From contig NZ_RHOJ01000028.1 in the NCBI RefSeq assembly GCF_003946485.1, forward strand, positions 1 to 35,717: 35,717 bases of DNA, in the 5' to 3' direction. Below are positions 1 to 8,025 of the stretch, piece after piece (positions within the stretch are counted from its first letter, which is position 1; each line of letters opens with the position of its first letter). Under the pieces are notes generated by a model. That model was not told the origin of the DNA, searched no databases, and saw only the letters and a list, made by a program, of their open reading frames with translations. This DNA is from Lacticaseibacillus jixianensis. Lineage in GTDB: Bacteria; Bacillota; Bacilli; Lactobacillales; Lactobacillaceae. The position numbers and the translations under genes are program-made.

Positions 1-51
1 AAACGACCGAACTATCCAGAAATATTCTGGTAGAACGGTCGGCCTTTTTTT
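1..51. terminator. Probable bidirectional terminator hairpin, partly cut by window edge
   Basis: An imperfect inverted repeat pairs CGACCG near base 4 with CGGTCG near base 36-41, with CCAGA/TCTGG inside. On the plus strand it is followed by a run of seven T, so it can end a gene lying left of the window. On the minus strand it lies 50 bases after the pyrD stop and ends in at least TTT at the window edge, so it may also end pyrD. Confidence 0.7.
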
Positions 52-103
52 GCAGCTTCGATTTATGTCTCAGCCACATTTTGGGGTAGCGGTGCGTGAC
101 TGA

Positions 104-1042
104 CTAGAGGGTCTTGAGCTGGCCGCGGAACGCAGCCGGCGTGGCGTAGCCCTGCTTGGCCATTTCTGCCTCAAGCTCGGCCGTCAGCCGCGTGAAGGCG
201 CTGATGCCTTCCGTGGCAAGAATGCTGCCTAAGGAGACCAGGTTGGCCCCGCACAAGATCAGATCGTAGGCGTCGCGGCCCGAGGTGACGCCGCCGGTCC
301 CGATGATGCCGATGTCTGCGCGCAGCCGCTGGCGGAAGGCGCGCACGTTCGCCAGGGCAATCGGCTTGGCGTACTGGCCGCCGATGCCGCCGAAGCCGCC
401 CTTGGGCCGAATGGCTGCCGTGTCAGTGGCCGGATCGATCCACAGCCCGTTGCCGAGGCTGTTGATCGAGTTGATGAACGTGAGCGGATACTGGTTAAGA
501 AGCGCGGCCATTTGATCGAATTGAGCAAGGTCGAAGTACGGCGGCAGCTTGACCCCGGCCGCCTTTTTGAACCCCTTGAAGATGGCCGTGAGGATCTCCT
601 GGGTCGTCTCAAAATCGTAGGCGATCTGCGGCTTGCCTGGGACATTCGGGCAGCTCAGGTTGAACTCCGTGAGACCGGTGAACCCACTGGCCTGGATCTT
701 CTCCGCCAGCAGGGGAAAATCCGCCGGCTTCATCCCGGCCACCGAGAGAAACATGGTCTGGCCCGGATGGCGCGCTTGGAACGCCGCCGCATAGTCGAGG
801 TAGTAGTCGATGCCTTTATTGGGCAGCCCCATCGAGTTGATCGTGCCCAGTTCGAGGACCGCAAAGCGCGGCTCCGGGTTGCCCGTGCGCGGCTCAAGGG
901 TGCCGGTTTTGGTGACGAGGGTGCCGGCGGGACTAGCCGCGACCTCATCGAGCTCCGCGGCGGTCATGCAGTGGACGCCGCTTGCGTTCATGAAGACGTT
1001 CGTGAACGAGTGATCGCCGAGTGTCGTTTGCAAACTTACCAA
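104..1042 (-). CDS. pyrD: Dihydroorotate dehydrogenase, class 1A
   Basis: The enzyme oxidises dihydroorotate to orotate in pyrimidine synthesis. Class 1A enzymes are soluble FMN homodimers that use fumarate as electron acceptor. The product is 312 residues, matching the roughly 311 of class 1A. It begins with the family-typical LQTTLGDHSFTNVFMNASG block. The catalytic cysteine lies in NLSCPN (C131), which separates class 1 from the serine-using class 2. A glycine-rich FMN phosphate motif (GTGGVTSGRDA) is near the C-terminus. The start is taken as TTG at 1042, because AGGAGG lies seven bases upstream; the open frame continues 82 codons further, but that part lacks family similarity and runs across a hairpin. 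It stands alone, with no other pyr gene nearby. Confidence 0.93.
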   Translation of the reverse strand: MVSLQTTLGDHSFTNVFMNASGVHCMTAAELDEVAASPAGTLVTKTGTLEPRTGNPEPRFAVLELGTINSMGLPNKGIDYYLDYAAAFQARHPGQTMFLSVAGMKPADFPLLAEKIQASGFTGLTEFNLSCPNVPGKPQIAYDFETTQEILTAIFKGFKKAAGVKLPPYFDLAQFDQMAALLNQYPLTFINSINSLGNGLWIDPATDTAAIRPKGGFGGIGGQYAKPIALANVRAFRQRLRADIGIIGTGGVTSGRDAYDLILCGANLVSLGSILATEGISAFTRLTAELEAEMAKQGYATPAAFRGQLKTL

Positions 1043-1120
1043 AATGATTCCTCCTCGTGGCCATTGTCTTGTCGTCCCCCTATTTAACCACAGAATAGTC
1101 ATCTTGCCTATCTGGGAGGC

Positions 1121-1167
1121 AAATACCCCAGTCCTTCGGCAAAGGCACGGTGGCCGAGGGGCTGGGG
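1121..1167 (-). terminator. Probable terminator after the small membrane protein gene
   Basis: Read on the minus strand, CCCCAG at 1167 pairs with CTGGGG at 1126-1131, and TCGGC/GCCGA forms an inner helix. It is followed by TATTT. The U-tract is weak. The hairpin lies between the 1177-1368 gene and pyrD, so it probably separates them. Confidence 0.45.
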
Positions 1168-1176
1168 TGAGTGGGG

Positions 1177-1368
1177 TTAAAGAAGGGCATTGACGGCCAG
1201 GCTGGCGAGGACTAGACCCGCCGTAATCAGGCAGAGCCGGCGGGGCAAGCGCGGATCGCGACTGAGCAGCATTGCCAGCAGCCACCACACCAGGGCCAAG
1301 ACCGCCACTGCAAGGCTGAGCAGAAAAACGCCGAACAGCGCATTGCCCACCGGGTGCTGCGCGCTCAT
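1177..1368 (-). CDS. Small two-helix membrane protein of unknown function
   Basis: The 63-residue product has two hydrophobic stretches, about residues 10-35 and 45-63, joined by a short basic loop (SRDPRLPRRL). It should therefore sit in the membrane as a hairpin. Its ATG overlaps the stop of the upstream gene by four bases (ATGA), which suggests translational coupling and is the main reason to believe it is real. I do not recognise the family. It is not a HicA toxin, although the upstream partner looks HicB-like. Confidence 0.6.
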   Translation of the reverse strand: MSAQHPVGNALFGVFLLSLAVAVLALVWWLLAMLLSRDPRLPRRLCLITAGLVLASLAVNALL

Positions 1369-1757
1369 GCGCTTGGATCCTGGGCGTGGTACGTCGTCAG
1401 GTGAGCCAGCTGGCCGGCCATGCGGCGAATTTCATCAGGCGGGGCCTGAGGCAGGGTGAAGTGCATTTCCATTTTGTGGGGATCGAAGTCTTCGGTCGCC
1501 GAGACCAGCGAGTAAAAGACGTTTGGGTCCGGTTCGTCATCTGGGAGGGAAGTCAGCGTGTAGGCCGACAGCAGCGCAGATTTCTTAGGTAGACTGAGTA
1601 AAAAGTTGGCCAGTACGCGATAGCAGTAATACACCGTTTCCTGATAAGTGGTGCCCCGAGCTGTCAGGTCAGGCATGTTCACAAACTGGATCAGGTAACC
1701 GTCAGGCGTTTTCTCATTGCGTGCCGCAAAAAAATAGCGGCGAGTCGCCTTGGCCAT
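1365..1757 (-). CDS. HicB-like fold protein, function unknown
   Basis: The product is 130 residues, starting MAKATRRYFF at 1757 with a purine-rich GAGAGG site upstream; an 11-codon longer frame has no better site. The N-terminal part (F-A-A-R-N-E-K-T-P-D-G-Y followed by F-V-N-M-P-D-L and G-T-T-Y-Q-E-T) resembles the HicB/UPF0150 pattern of a small beta sheet reading Y-x-A and PDLPG, then a helix. No DNA-binding domain is visible at the C-terminus, and no HicA partner follows. The downstream neighbour is a small membrane protein overlapping by four bases. The fold assignment is a pattern reading only. Confidence 0.6.
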   Translation of the reverse strand: MAKATRRYFFAARNEKTPDGYLIQFVNMPDLTARGTTYQETVYYCYRVLANFLLSLPKKSALLSAYTLTSLPDDEPDPNVFYSLVSATEDFDPHKMEMHFTLPQAPPDEIRRMAGQLAHLTTYHAQDPSA

Positions 1758-1883
1758 AACATCGCATCCTCTCAATTTCTCTCTTAACATTATAACACGG
1801 TTAAAAACCGCCGCAAGAATATTTGAGACTTCTCATCTTGTTATCCGATCTAAACTTTCTGGACGGAAAATTGGTGGCCATGC

Positions 1884-1912
1884 TTGCAAACCCCGGATTC
1901 GCCGGCTATAAT
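1884..1912 (+). promoter_or_regulatory. Sigma-A promoter of tRNA-Gly
   Basis: TTGCAA at 1884-1889 and a perfect TATAAT at 1907-1912 are separated by 17 bases. The tRNA begins 13 bases after the -10 box. Confidence 0.85.
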
Positions 1913-1925
1913 ACTGATTGTTGTT

Positions 1926-1996
1926 GCGGTTGTAGTTTAGTGGTAAAACTTCAGCTTCCCAAGCTGACGTCGCGAGTTCGATTCTCGTCAACCGCT
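1926..1996 (+). tRNA. tRNA-Gly (anticodon CCC)
   Basis: A 71-base cloverleaf is visible. The acceptor stem pairs GCGGTTG with CAACCGC, the D-arm contains AGTGGTAAAACT, the anticodon stem TCAGC/GCTGA holds the loop TTCCCAA, and the T-arm CGAGTTCGATTCTCG is standard. The anticodon CCC reads GGG glycine codons. The CCA end is not encoded. It is a single gene with its own promoter and terminator. Confidence 0.95.
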
Positions 1997-2001
1997 TGAT
2001 A

Positions 2002-2028
2002 ACTGGTGCTCTTAGCACCAGTTTTTTT
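2002..2028 (+). terminator. Rho-independent terminator of tRNA-Gly
   Basis: ACTGGTGCT and AGCACCAGT form a nine-base-pair stem with a CTT-type loop, followed by a run of T. It lies directly before the argS leader. Confidence 0.9.
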
Positions 2029-2030
2029 CA

Positions 2031-2214
2031 GGCTTAGAAGCAGAGGAAGGTAATGTGCCGTGTTCAGTGAGGCTGCGGGGGTGTGAGCAGCTGACGGCCT
2101 AGCCGGCGCGCTGCCGAGCCCAAATTGAATAATGAGTGGACATTTCAGTCAACAAGAGTGGTACCGCGGGGGAACTCGTCTCTTTCAATTTCAATTGAAG
2201 GGGACGAGTTTTTT
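2031..2214 (+). promoter_or_regulatory. T-box riboswitch of argS (arginine)
   Basis: The conserved T-box core AGAGTGGTACCGCGG is at 2155-2169. Upstream, the distal part of stem I is recognisable: AGTGAG at 2066-2071, then GCTGC/GCAGC closing a GGGGGTGTGA loop. Downstream, AACTCGTC/GACGAGTT with CTTTCAATT/AATTGAAG forms a terminator (2173-2214), and CGTCTCT can instead pair with the T-box core as antiterminator. Uncharged tRNA-Arg should therefore raise argS transcription. The specifier codon could not be placed with certainty; CGG or CGC triplets occur at 2094-2110. No clear separate promoter was found between the tRNA terminator and this leader. Confidence 0.88.
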
Positions 2215-2236
2215 CTCGCAGAAAGGAATGCAGACA

Positions 2237-3919
2237 ATGGATTTCAAACAAAATGTGATCGAGGCACTCAGCACGGCAATCGGCCAGGACCTGGATCAGG
2301 CCCGCATCGCGCAGCTGGTCGAGCAGCCCAAAGACGATAAAATGGGGGATTACGCGTTTCCAACGTTCGCGCTGGCCAAGGTCTTCCACAAGGCCCCTCA
2401 GCAGATCGCCCAGGACCTGGTGGCAAAGATCGACGCCACCCCGTTTGAGCAGGTGGTCGTCAAGAGCGGCTACGTCAACTTTTTCCTCGACAAGGTCAGC
2501 TTTGCGAACGCGGTGTTGACCACGATCGCTCAGGATCCGGCCCATTACGGCGACCAGCAGCTCGGCACCGGTAATGTGCCGATCGATATGAGCAGCCCGA
2601 ACATCGCCAAGCCGATGAGCATGGGTCACTTGCGCTCGACGGTCATCGGCAACGCGCTGGCCAACATTTTAAAGAAGACCGGCTACACCCCGATCAAGAT
2701 CAATCACCTTGGCGACTGGGGGACCCAGTTCGGCAAGCTGATCGTCGCTTATCGCAAGTGGGGCAGCGAGGCTGACGTCAAAAAGGACCCGATCCACTAC
2801 CTGGTCGAGTACTACGTCCGCTTCCACGAGGAGGCCGAGACGCAGCCCGAGCTGGACGAAGAGGCCCGGGCCGTCTTCAAGCAACTGGAAGATGGCGATC
2901 CGGAAGTGCACAAGCTCTGGTCCTGGTTCCGCGAGGAGTCGCTCAAGGAATTCAATCGGATCTACAAGGAACTTGGCATCGAGTTTGATTCATACAAGGG
3001 CGAGGCCTTCTACAACGACAAGATGGACGCGGTCACCGATGCGCTGGCCAGCAAAGGCCTGCTGAAGGAAAGCCAAGGCGCCGAGATCGTGGACTTAAGC
3101 AAGTACGACCTGAACCCGGCCTTGATCCGCAAGTCCGATGGCGCCACGCTCTACATGACGCGCGACCTGGCCGCGGCCATCTACCGCCATGACCAGTACC
3201 ACTTCGTTCAGAGCCTGTACGTGGTCGGCGGGGAGCAGCGTGAGCACTTCCAGCAGCTCAAGGCCGTCTTAAAGGAAATGGGCGATGACTGGGCGGACAA
3301 CATCCACCACATTCCGTTTGGCCTGATCACGTCTGGCGGCAAGAAGCTGTCGACGCGCAAGGGTAACATCATCTTGCTGGAGAAAGTGCTCAAGGACGCC
3401 GTGGCCCTGGCCAAGCAGCAGATCCAAGAAAAGCACCCTGACCTCGCCAATGCCGACCAGGTCGCCCATGAAGTCGGCGTCGGCGCGGTGGTCTTCCATG
3501 ACCTCAAAAACGAACGGCTGGACAACTTCGACTTCAACCTGGAAGAAGTCGTGCGCTTTGAAGGCGAGACTGGCCCATACGTGCAGTACACCAACGCGCG
3601 TGCCAACAGCATCCTGAAGAAAACCAGTCAGCAGCCGGTCGCCGAAGTGGCGCTGACGGATCCGGCGGCATGGCCGGTGCTCAAGGCGCTTAGCGATTAC
3701 CCGAACGTCATTGCCCGTGCACTGCGCGAGTACGAACCGTCCGTGATCGCCAAGTACGCGCTGCGCCTGGCCAAGGCGTTCAACCAGTACTACGCGAACG
3801 TCAAGGTGCTCGTTGACGACGCGGAGCTGCCCGCGCGGCTGGCCATGGTCCAAGCGGTGTCAACGGTCTTGACCAGCGCGCTGCACCTGCTGGGTGTCGG
3901 CGCGCCGGCAGAGATGTAA
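2237..3919 (+). CDS. argS: Arginyl-tRNA synthetase
   Basis: This class I synthetase attaches arginine to tRNA-Arg. The product is 560 residues. The N-terminal additional domain (about 1-110) is followed by the HIGH-type motif SMGHLRST and the signature GDWGTQFGK. The KMSKS-type loop reads KLSTRKGN. The C-terminal anticodon-binding domain carries GPYVQYTNAR and ends in LHLLGVGAPAEM. ATG 2237 is chosen because GAAAGGA lies nine bases before it; ATG 2228 is too close to that site, and the frame further upstream runs through the T-box. argR follows 16 bases after the stop, so both are probably on the same mRNA. Confidence 0.96.
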   Translation: MDFKQNVIEALSTAIGQDLDQARIAQLVEQPKDDKMGDYAFPTFALAKVFHKAPQQIAQDLVAKIDATPFEQVVVKSGYVNFFLDKVSFANAVLTTIAQDPAHYGDQQLGTGNVPIDMSSPNIAKPMSMGHLRSTVIGNALANILKKTGYTPIKINHLGDWGTQFGKLIVAYRKWGSEADVKKDPIHYLVEYYVRFHEEAETQPELDEEARAVFKQLEDGDPEVHKLWSWFREESLKEFNRIYKELGIEFDSYKGEAFYNDKMDAVTDALASKGLLKESQGAEIVDLSKYDLNPALIRKSDGATLYMTRDLAAAIYRHDQYHFVQSLYVVGGEQREHFQQLKAVLKEMGDDWADNIHHIPFGLITSGGKKLSTRKGNIILLEKVLKDAVALAKQQIQEKHPDLANADQVAHEVGVGAVVFHDLKNERLDNFDFNLEEVVRFEGETGPYVQYTNARANSILKKTSQQPVAEVALTDPAAWPVLKALSDYPNVIARALREYEPSVIAKYALRLAKAFNQYYANVKVLVDDAELPARLAMVQAVSTVLTSALHLLGVGAPAEM

Positions 3920-3935
3920 GCCAGGAGGCAAAGCC

Positions 3936-4391
3936 ATGAACAAATCTGAACGCCAGGCGGCAATGACCAAGATCATTAACTCACAGGTGATCAGCACCCA
4001 AGACGAGCTGCTGGCAGCCCTTAAGGCGGCCGGCATCGAGGCCACGCAGGCCACCATTTCGCGCGACATTCGCGAGATGCAGGTGGTCAAGGCCCAAGAC
4101 GCCACGGGGCAGGTGCGCTACACCATTTTCCGCGGGGACTCGCAGTCCCAGCTGGAGCGCCTCAGCAACTCCATCCGCGAGGTGGGGCTGTCGATCACCC
4201 AGGTCCAGTTCATGAACGTGATCAAGACCCTGCCGTCGAACGGCAACCTGATGGCGGCGATCATTGATGATATCGGCTTCTCACAGGTGGTGGGCACGCT
4301 GGCCGGCCACGACACGATCGTGGTGATCAGCCCTAGTGAGGCCGACGCCACCTGGTTCAACACGCAGTATCAAAACGCGTTTATTCAGTGA
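3936..4391 (+). CDS. argR: Arginine repressor ArgR/AhrC family
   Basis: This family controls arginine synthesis and breakdown genes and senses L-arginine at the C-terminal hexamer interface. The product is 151 residues. The N-terminal winged helix includes TQDELLAALK and the recognition helix QATISRDIREM. The C-terminal oligomerisation domain carries the family block VVGTLAGHDTIVVI (residues 118-131). The usual sequence there is GDD, where the aspartates contact arginine; here the first is histidine (H125). AGGAGG lies eight bases before ATG 3936. The gene sits 16 bases after argS and is followed by a strong terminator. Lactobacilli often have two ArgR paralogues that work together, so this may be the less arginine-responsive one (inference). 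Confidence 0.93.
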   Translation: MNKSERQAAMTKIINSQVISTQDELLAALKAAGIEATQATISRDIREMQVVKAQDATGQVRYTIFRGDSQSQLERLSNSIREVGLSITQVQFMNVIKTLPSNGNLMAAIIDDIGFSQVVGTLAGHDTIVVISPSEADATWFNTQYQNAFIQ

Positions 4392-4445
4392 GCAGAGGTT
4401 TGACCCGGTGATTGAGTCAAGTCACCTCGGCGCGTTCCAACAAAC

Positions 4446-4509
4446 ACACAGGCGCCCCTGCACCGCGATTCGAGCTGCGAGAATCGTGGTGCAGGGACGC
4501 CTGTGTTTT
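4446..4509 (+). terminator. Large terminator hairpin after argR
   Basis: ACACAGGCG at 4446-4454 pairs with CGCCTGTGT, and CCCTGCACC/GGTGCAGGG plus CGATTC/GAATCG extend the stem inside. It ends in TTTT. It lies between convergent argR and the RluA-family gene. Its inner part resembles the hairpins at 18423-18470 and 34163-34208. Confidence 0.85.
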
Positions 4510-4529
4510 AGGCACAACCCGCTTGCTGG

Positions 4530-5360
4530 TTAAAACGGGGCCGGCGCGGTGACGGTCAGGACCTGGCTGCTGAAGGGGCGAACGAGCGTCAAAGCGCTGG
4601 CGTGAAGCATCAGCCGGGCCGCCGGGCGTCCGCCGTACAGCGGATCGCCGATAATGGGATAGCCGAGGTGGGCGAGGTGGACGCGCAGCTGGTGAGTCCG
4701 CCCGGTTTCAAGCGTGAGGGCGAGGCGCGCTGTCGCCTTGGTTTCGGCGATCACCCGAAAGTGGGTGACAGCGGGAAGGCCGTCTTCTTGGACCATCCGC
4801 TTGCGCTTGTCCGCCGGGTCCTGGCCGATCGGGGCGGAGATGGTGCCTACTGCTGGCAGGCCGCGCGGCACCAGGGCGGTGTAAGTGCGGGCGGCGGTTT
4901 TGCTGGCCAGCTGCTGATTCAGGATGCCCTGGCTGATCGGGTCCTTGGCGATCAGGGTCAACCCTGACGTCAGCATGTCGAGGCGGTGCGTGATGTACAC
5001 CGGCCTGGGCGCCAGGTAGCCGGCGGCCGCGTTCATCAGCGTGCCGCCTTCGTCTGGCCGGTTGGGGTGCGGCTTTTGGCCCGCCGGTTTGGCGACGATG
5101 AGCAGCGCGGCGTCCTGGTAAACGATCTGAAGCGGTAGGGCTTCGGGCCGGTAGTAGTCCGTGCCCGGGGCGGTGAAGCGCAGGGTGACTGGTTCCCCTG
5201 CGGCCACCGGCGCGTTGAAGTGGCGGTAGGCTCCGGCGATCAGGACCCCTTGCGTGCGGCGCAGCGTGGCGATCCAGCCCTTGGGCACCCGCCAGGCGTG
5301 AAGCAGTGCGCGCACCGAGGGCGCGGCGATGGCAGTGGCGTGCAATTCGAAATCAGGCAT
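4530..5360 (-). CDS. RluA-family pseudouridine synthase
   Basis: The enzyme isomerises uridine to pseudouridine in rRNA or tRNA. The product is 276 residues. The N-terminal 70 residues look like a degenerate S4-type RNA-binding region. The catalytic motif HRLDMLTSG is present, with the essential aspartate in third position after H-R-L. Other family blocks seen are VAKPAGQKPHPN, GRTHQLRVHLAHLGYPIIGDPLYGG, and LMLHASAL. AAGGAGG lies six bases before ATG 5360. The exact target (RluD-, RluA- or YjbO-like) cannot be fixed from sequence. It is convergent with argR and divergent from pbp2A. Confidence 0.9.
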   Translation of the reverse strand: MPDFELHATAIAAPSVRALLHAWRVPKGWIATLRRTQGVLIAGAYRHFNAPVAAGEPVTLRFTAPGTDYYRPEALPLQIVYQDAALLIVAKPAGQKPHPNRPDEGGTLMNAAAGYLAPRPVYITHRLDMLTSGLTLIAKDPISQGILNQQLASKTAARTYTALVPRGLPAVGTISAPIGQDPADKRKRMVQEDGLPAVTHFRVIAETKATARLALTLETGRTHQLRVHLAHLGYPIIGDPLYGGRPAARLMLHASALTLVRPFSSQVLTVTAPAPF

Positions 5361-5421
5361 GACGCCCTCCTTGATTTTGGGTTAAATCCGGCGCAAGGCC
5401 GAATCGAGGATTTTTTCATTA

Positions 5422-5430
5422 TGCTAAACT
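5422..5430 (+). promoter_or_regulatory. Extended -10 promoter of pbp2A
   Basis: TGCTAAACT is an extended -10 element (TG at 5422-5423, hexamer TAAACT at 5425-5430). No good -35 box was seen. It lies 32 bases before the start codon in the divergent gap. Confidence 0.45.
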
Positions 5431-5461
5431 AGTCACATGTTTAAGAAAGGGGGACCACCAG

Positions 5462-7543
5462 ATGAGCGGTTTATGGGCTGCCGTGCGGCCGCAGCTGGCT
5501 AAAGCCGGCCGCGGGATCGCATGGTTTTTCCGGCGGTTCCAGGTGATCCGCTGGGTGATCCTGATCGGGCTGACTGGCGTGCTTGCATTGTCCACGTGGT
5601 TCACTTACAAGGCCAAGACAGCGGACGTCCAAGACATCAAGAGCAGTCTGCAGACCAAGACGACGATGTACGACATGAACAACCAGGTCGCGGGCGTGCC
5701 GTACGGCCAAAAAGGCACGTACGTCGATCTGGATCAGATCTCCTTGAACGTGCAAAACGCGGTGATCTCGACCGAGGACCGCAGCTTTTACACCAATCCT
5801 GGGTTTGACATCAAGGGCATTGCCCGGGCGCTGCTTTCATTGGTCATCCACCGCGGGCAGATCACCGGCGGCGGCAGTACGATCACGCAGCAGCTGGCCA
5901 AAAACACGCTGTTGTCGCAGCGGCAGACGTTTCTGCGCAAGGGCCAGGAGATCTTCCTGGCGGTGCAGTTGACTCGAGTCTACTCTAAAAAAGACATCCT
6001 GACGATGTATCTGAATAACGCCTACTTCGGCAATGGGGTCTGGGGCGTGGAAGATGCGGCCAAGCGCTACTTCGGCAAATCAGCGAGTCAGCTGACCGTC
6101 GGCGAAGGCGCGACCCTGGCCGCGATGCTTCGCAGTCCCAGCTATTATAACCCGATCGACCACATGGACAACGCCATCGCGCGGCGCAACCTGGTCCTTT
6201 CGCTGGAGCAGGAGAACGGCAAGCTGACCGCTGCCCAGGTCCAGGCGGCCAAGGCGACCACGTTGACCCTTAAGGACACCTTCACCGCAGACAGCGGCCA
6301 GAAGTACCCGTACTTCTTTGATTCGGTCATCGAGGAGGCCTACAAGGAGGACGGCATCTCCCAGGATGCGATCGTGAACAAGGGGTATCGCATCTACACA
6401 ACGCTGGATCCCAACTATCAGCAGGAGATGCAGGCCGCGTTTGACAACAGTGACGCTTACCTGCAAAATGCCGCGGACGGGACCAAACCGCAGGCCGCCT
6501 CGATCGCCGTTGACCCGGCGACCGGTGCGGTACGCGCGGTGGTCGGCTCGCGGGGCCCGCACGTTTACCTGGGCTTTAATTACGCCACACAGCTGAAGCG
6601 GCAGCCCGGGTCCTTGCTCAAGCCGCTGATGGTGTACACACCGGCGCTGGAGAACGGCTATTCTTACGACAGCGAACTCACCGACAAGAAGCTCAGCTAC
6701 GGGAAAGAGCACTACACGCCAACCAACGACACCGGCACTTACGCCGGGACGCTGCCGATGTACAAGGCACTGGCGGATTCCACCAACGCCCCGGCCGTTT
6801 GGCTGCTCAACCAGATCGGGATGAGCAAGGGCGTCGCCAGCCTGAGCCGCTTTGGCATCACCTTGGGCAAGAAGGATCAAGATCAGTTGGCCTCGGCTCT
6901 AGGCGGCGTCGCTTACGGCTTCTCCCCGCTGACGTTCGCCCGGGCGTATTCGGCCTTTGCCAGCGGCGGTTCGCTGCCAAAGACCCACTTCATCCGCAAG
7001 ATCGTGGACGCCACCGGCAAGACGGTCGTGGACAACCAGCCCAGCAGCAAGCGGATCATGAAAAAGAGCGTGGCCACCGAGATGACGAGCATGATGATCG
7101 GCGTCTACAACGAAGGTACCGGGCAGACGGCCAAGCCGTACGGCTACACGATCGCCGGCAAAACCGGGACCGTCGAGACCCCGCCGAGCTGGGGCAACGG
7201 GCTGGGGGCGAAGGACTCCTGGGTGGTTGGCTACACGCCCGACATTGTGGTCGCGACCTGGGCCGGCTTTGCCAACACGGACCAGACTCATTTCCTGCAG
7301 CCGGGCCAAGGCGCCCAGAAGCTTTTCCGCCAGGAGATGACCAACATCTTACCAGCAACCCCGCAGACGAAGTTCACCACGACGGACGCCAGCGCCCGGG
7401 CCAGCCTGCAGACGCCCAATCAGACGAACGGCGGGGATGACCTGTGGAACAACATTCAAAGTGGCATCCAAAATGGGGTCGACGCGGCCAAGAATACGGT
7501 GTCGGAGTGGTACAATGGCATCAAAGGTTTGTTTGGTAATTAA
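5462..7543 (+). CDS. pbp2A: Bifunctional class A penicillin-binding protein 2A
   Basis: It polymerises and crosslinks peptidoglycan at the outer face of the membrane. The product is 693 residues. A cytoplasmic basic tail leads to one membrane anchor (about 30-48). The GT51 glycosyltransferase domain (about 70-250) has the catalytic glutamate in STEDRSFY (E105) and the block GGGSTITQQLAKN. The transpeptidase domain has SxxK as SLLK (S384), STN (S440-N442) and KTG (K567). A Thr/Gln/Asn-rich tail follows. An AAAGGGGGA site precedes ATG 5462. The next gene starts 21 bases after the stop, suggesting cotranscription. Confidence 0.95.
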   Translation: MSGLWAAVRPQLAKAGRGIAWFFRRFQVIRWVILIGLTGVLALSTWFTYKAKTADVQDIKSSLQTKTTMYDMNNQVAGVPYGQKGTYVDLDQISLNVQNAVISTEDRSFYTNPGFDIKGIARALLSLVIHRGQITGGGSTITQQLAKNTLLSQRQTFLRKGQEIFLAVQLTRVYSKKDILTMYLNNAYFGNGVWGVEDAAKRYFGKSASQLTVGEGATLAAMLRSPSYYNPIDHMDNAIARRNLVLSLEQENGKLTAAQVQAAKATTLTLKDTFTADSGQKYPYFFDSVIEEAYKEDGISQDAIVNKGYRIYTTLDPNYQQEMQAAFDNSDAYLQNAADGTKPQAASIAVDPATGAVRAVVGSRGPHVYLGFNYATQLKRQPGSLLKPLMVYTPALENGYSYDSELTDKKLSYGKEHYTPTNDTGTYAGTLPMYKALADSTNAPAVWLLNQIGMSKGVASLSRFGITLGKKDQDQLASALGGVAYGFSPLTFARAYSAFASGGSLPKTHFIRKIVDATGKTVVDNQPSSKRIMKKSVATEMTSMMIGVYNEGTGQTAKPYGYTIAGKTGTVETPPSWGNGLGAKDSWVVGYTPDIVVATWAGFANTDQTHFLQPGQGAQKLFRQEMTNILPATPQTKFTTTDASARASLQTPNQTNGGDDLWNNIQSGIQNGVDAAKNTVSEWYNGIKGLFGN

Positions 7544-7564
7544 TCTAGAAAAATGAGGTGCCAC

Positions 7565-7930
7565 ATGGCAAACGTATACGACAGCGCCAACCAAGTTGCG
7601 GCTGACCTGAAGCAGAGTCAGCAGTTCCAGGATCTGAAGAAGAGCTACGACATGCTCAAGCTGGACACGATGGGTTACGCCCTGTTCCAGCAGTTTCAAA
7701 ATCTCCAAATGTCGCTGCAGCAAAAGCAGATGGCCGGCCAAGAAGTGAGTGAGCAAGACGTTCAGCCGCTTCAGGACCTGTCCGCGAAGATGCAGAACAT
7801 CGATGCCATCAAGGATCTGATGGCCAAAGAGCAGGCGATGTCCACGGTCATGGACGACCTGAACCGGATCATCTCCGCCCCGATCGCCGAGCTCTACCAA
7901 AGTGCAGACCAGCAGTCTGACGCCAAGTAG
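7565..7930 (+). CDS. yheA: YlbF/YheA/YmcA-family protein
   Basis: The product is 121 residues and almost entirely helical, as expected for this family of small dimeric or trimeric cytoplasmic proteins. It contains MANVYDSANQVAADL and LKLDTMGYALFQQFQ, typical of the YheA (UPF0342) branch. In Bacillus, related YmcA and YlbF form a complex that affects RNase Y; whether this branch does so is not established here. GAGGTG lies before ATG 7565; a four-codon longer frame has no site. It sits between pbp2A and yhaM, an arrangement common in lactobacilli. Confidence 0.85.
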   Translation: MANVYDSANQVAADLKQSQQFQDLKKSYDMLKLDTMGYALFQQFQNLQMSLQQKQMAGQEVSEQDVQPLQDLSAKMQNIDAIKDLMAKEQAMSTVMDDLNRIISAPIAELYQSADQQSDAK

Positions 7931-7938
7931 GTGAAAAG

Positions 7939-7963
7939 CACGCCGCGCTTTGGCGTGTTTTTC
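7939..7963 (+). terminator. Terminator after yheA
   Basis: CACGCC at 7939-7944 pairs with GGCGTG at 7952-7957, followed by TTTTT. Confidence 0.8.
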
Positions 7964-8025
7964 GTCGTTTATGGGGGCGGCGCGCAGTAGAATGAAAGAA
8001 ACATTGCCAAGAAAAAGGTGGAAAA

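Noticed and set aside
1043-1288. Extended N-terminus of pyrD from an upstream ATG
   Set aside because: The added 82 residues have no family similarity, cross a hairpin, and class 1A enzymes start near LQTTLGD. TTG 1042 has a good ribosome binding site.
1365-1757. HicAB toxin-antitoxin system
   Set aside because: Only a HicB-like fold is seen; the neighbour is a membrane protein, not a double-stranded RNA-binding-like HicA.
2132-2236. Longer ArgS N-terminus starting upstream
   Set aside because: The frame passes through the T-box core and terminator; those residues are not coding.
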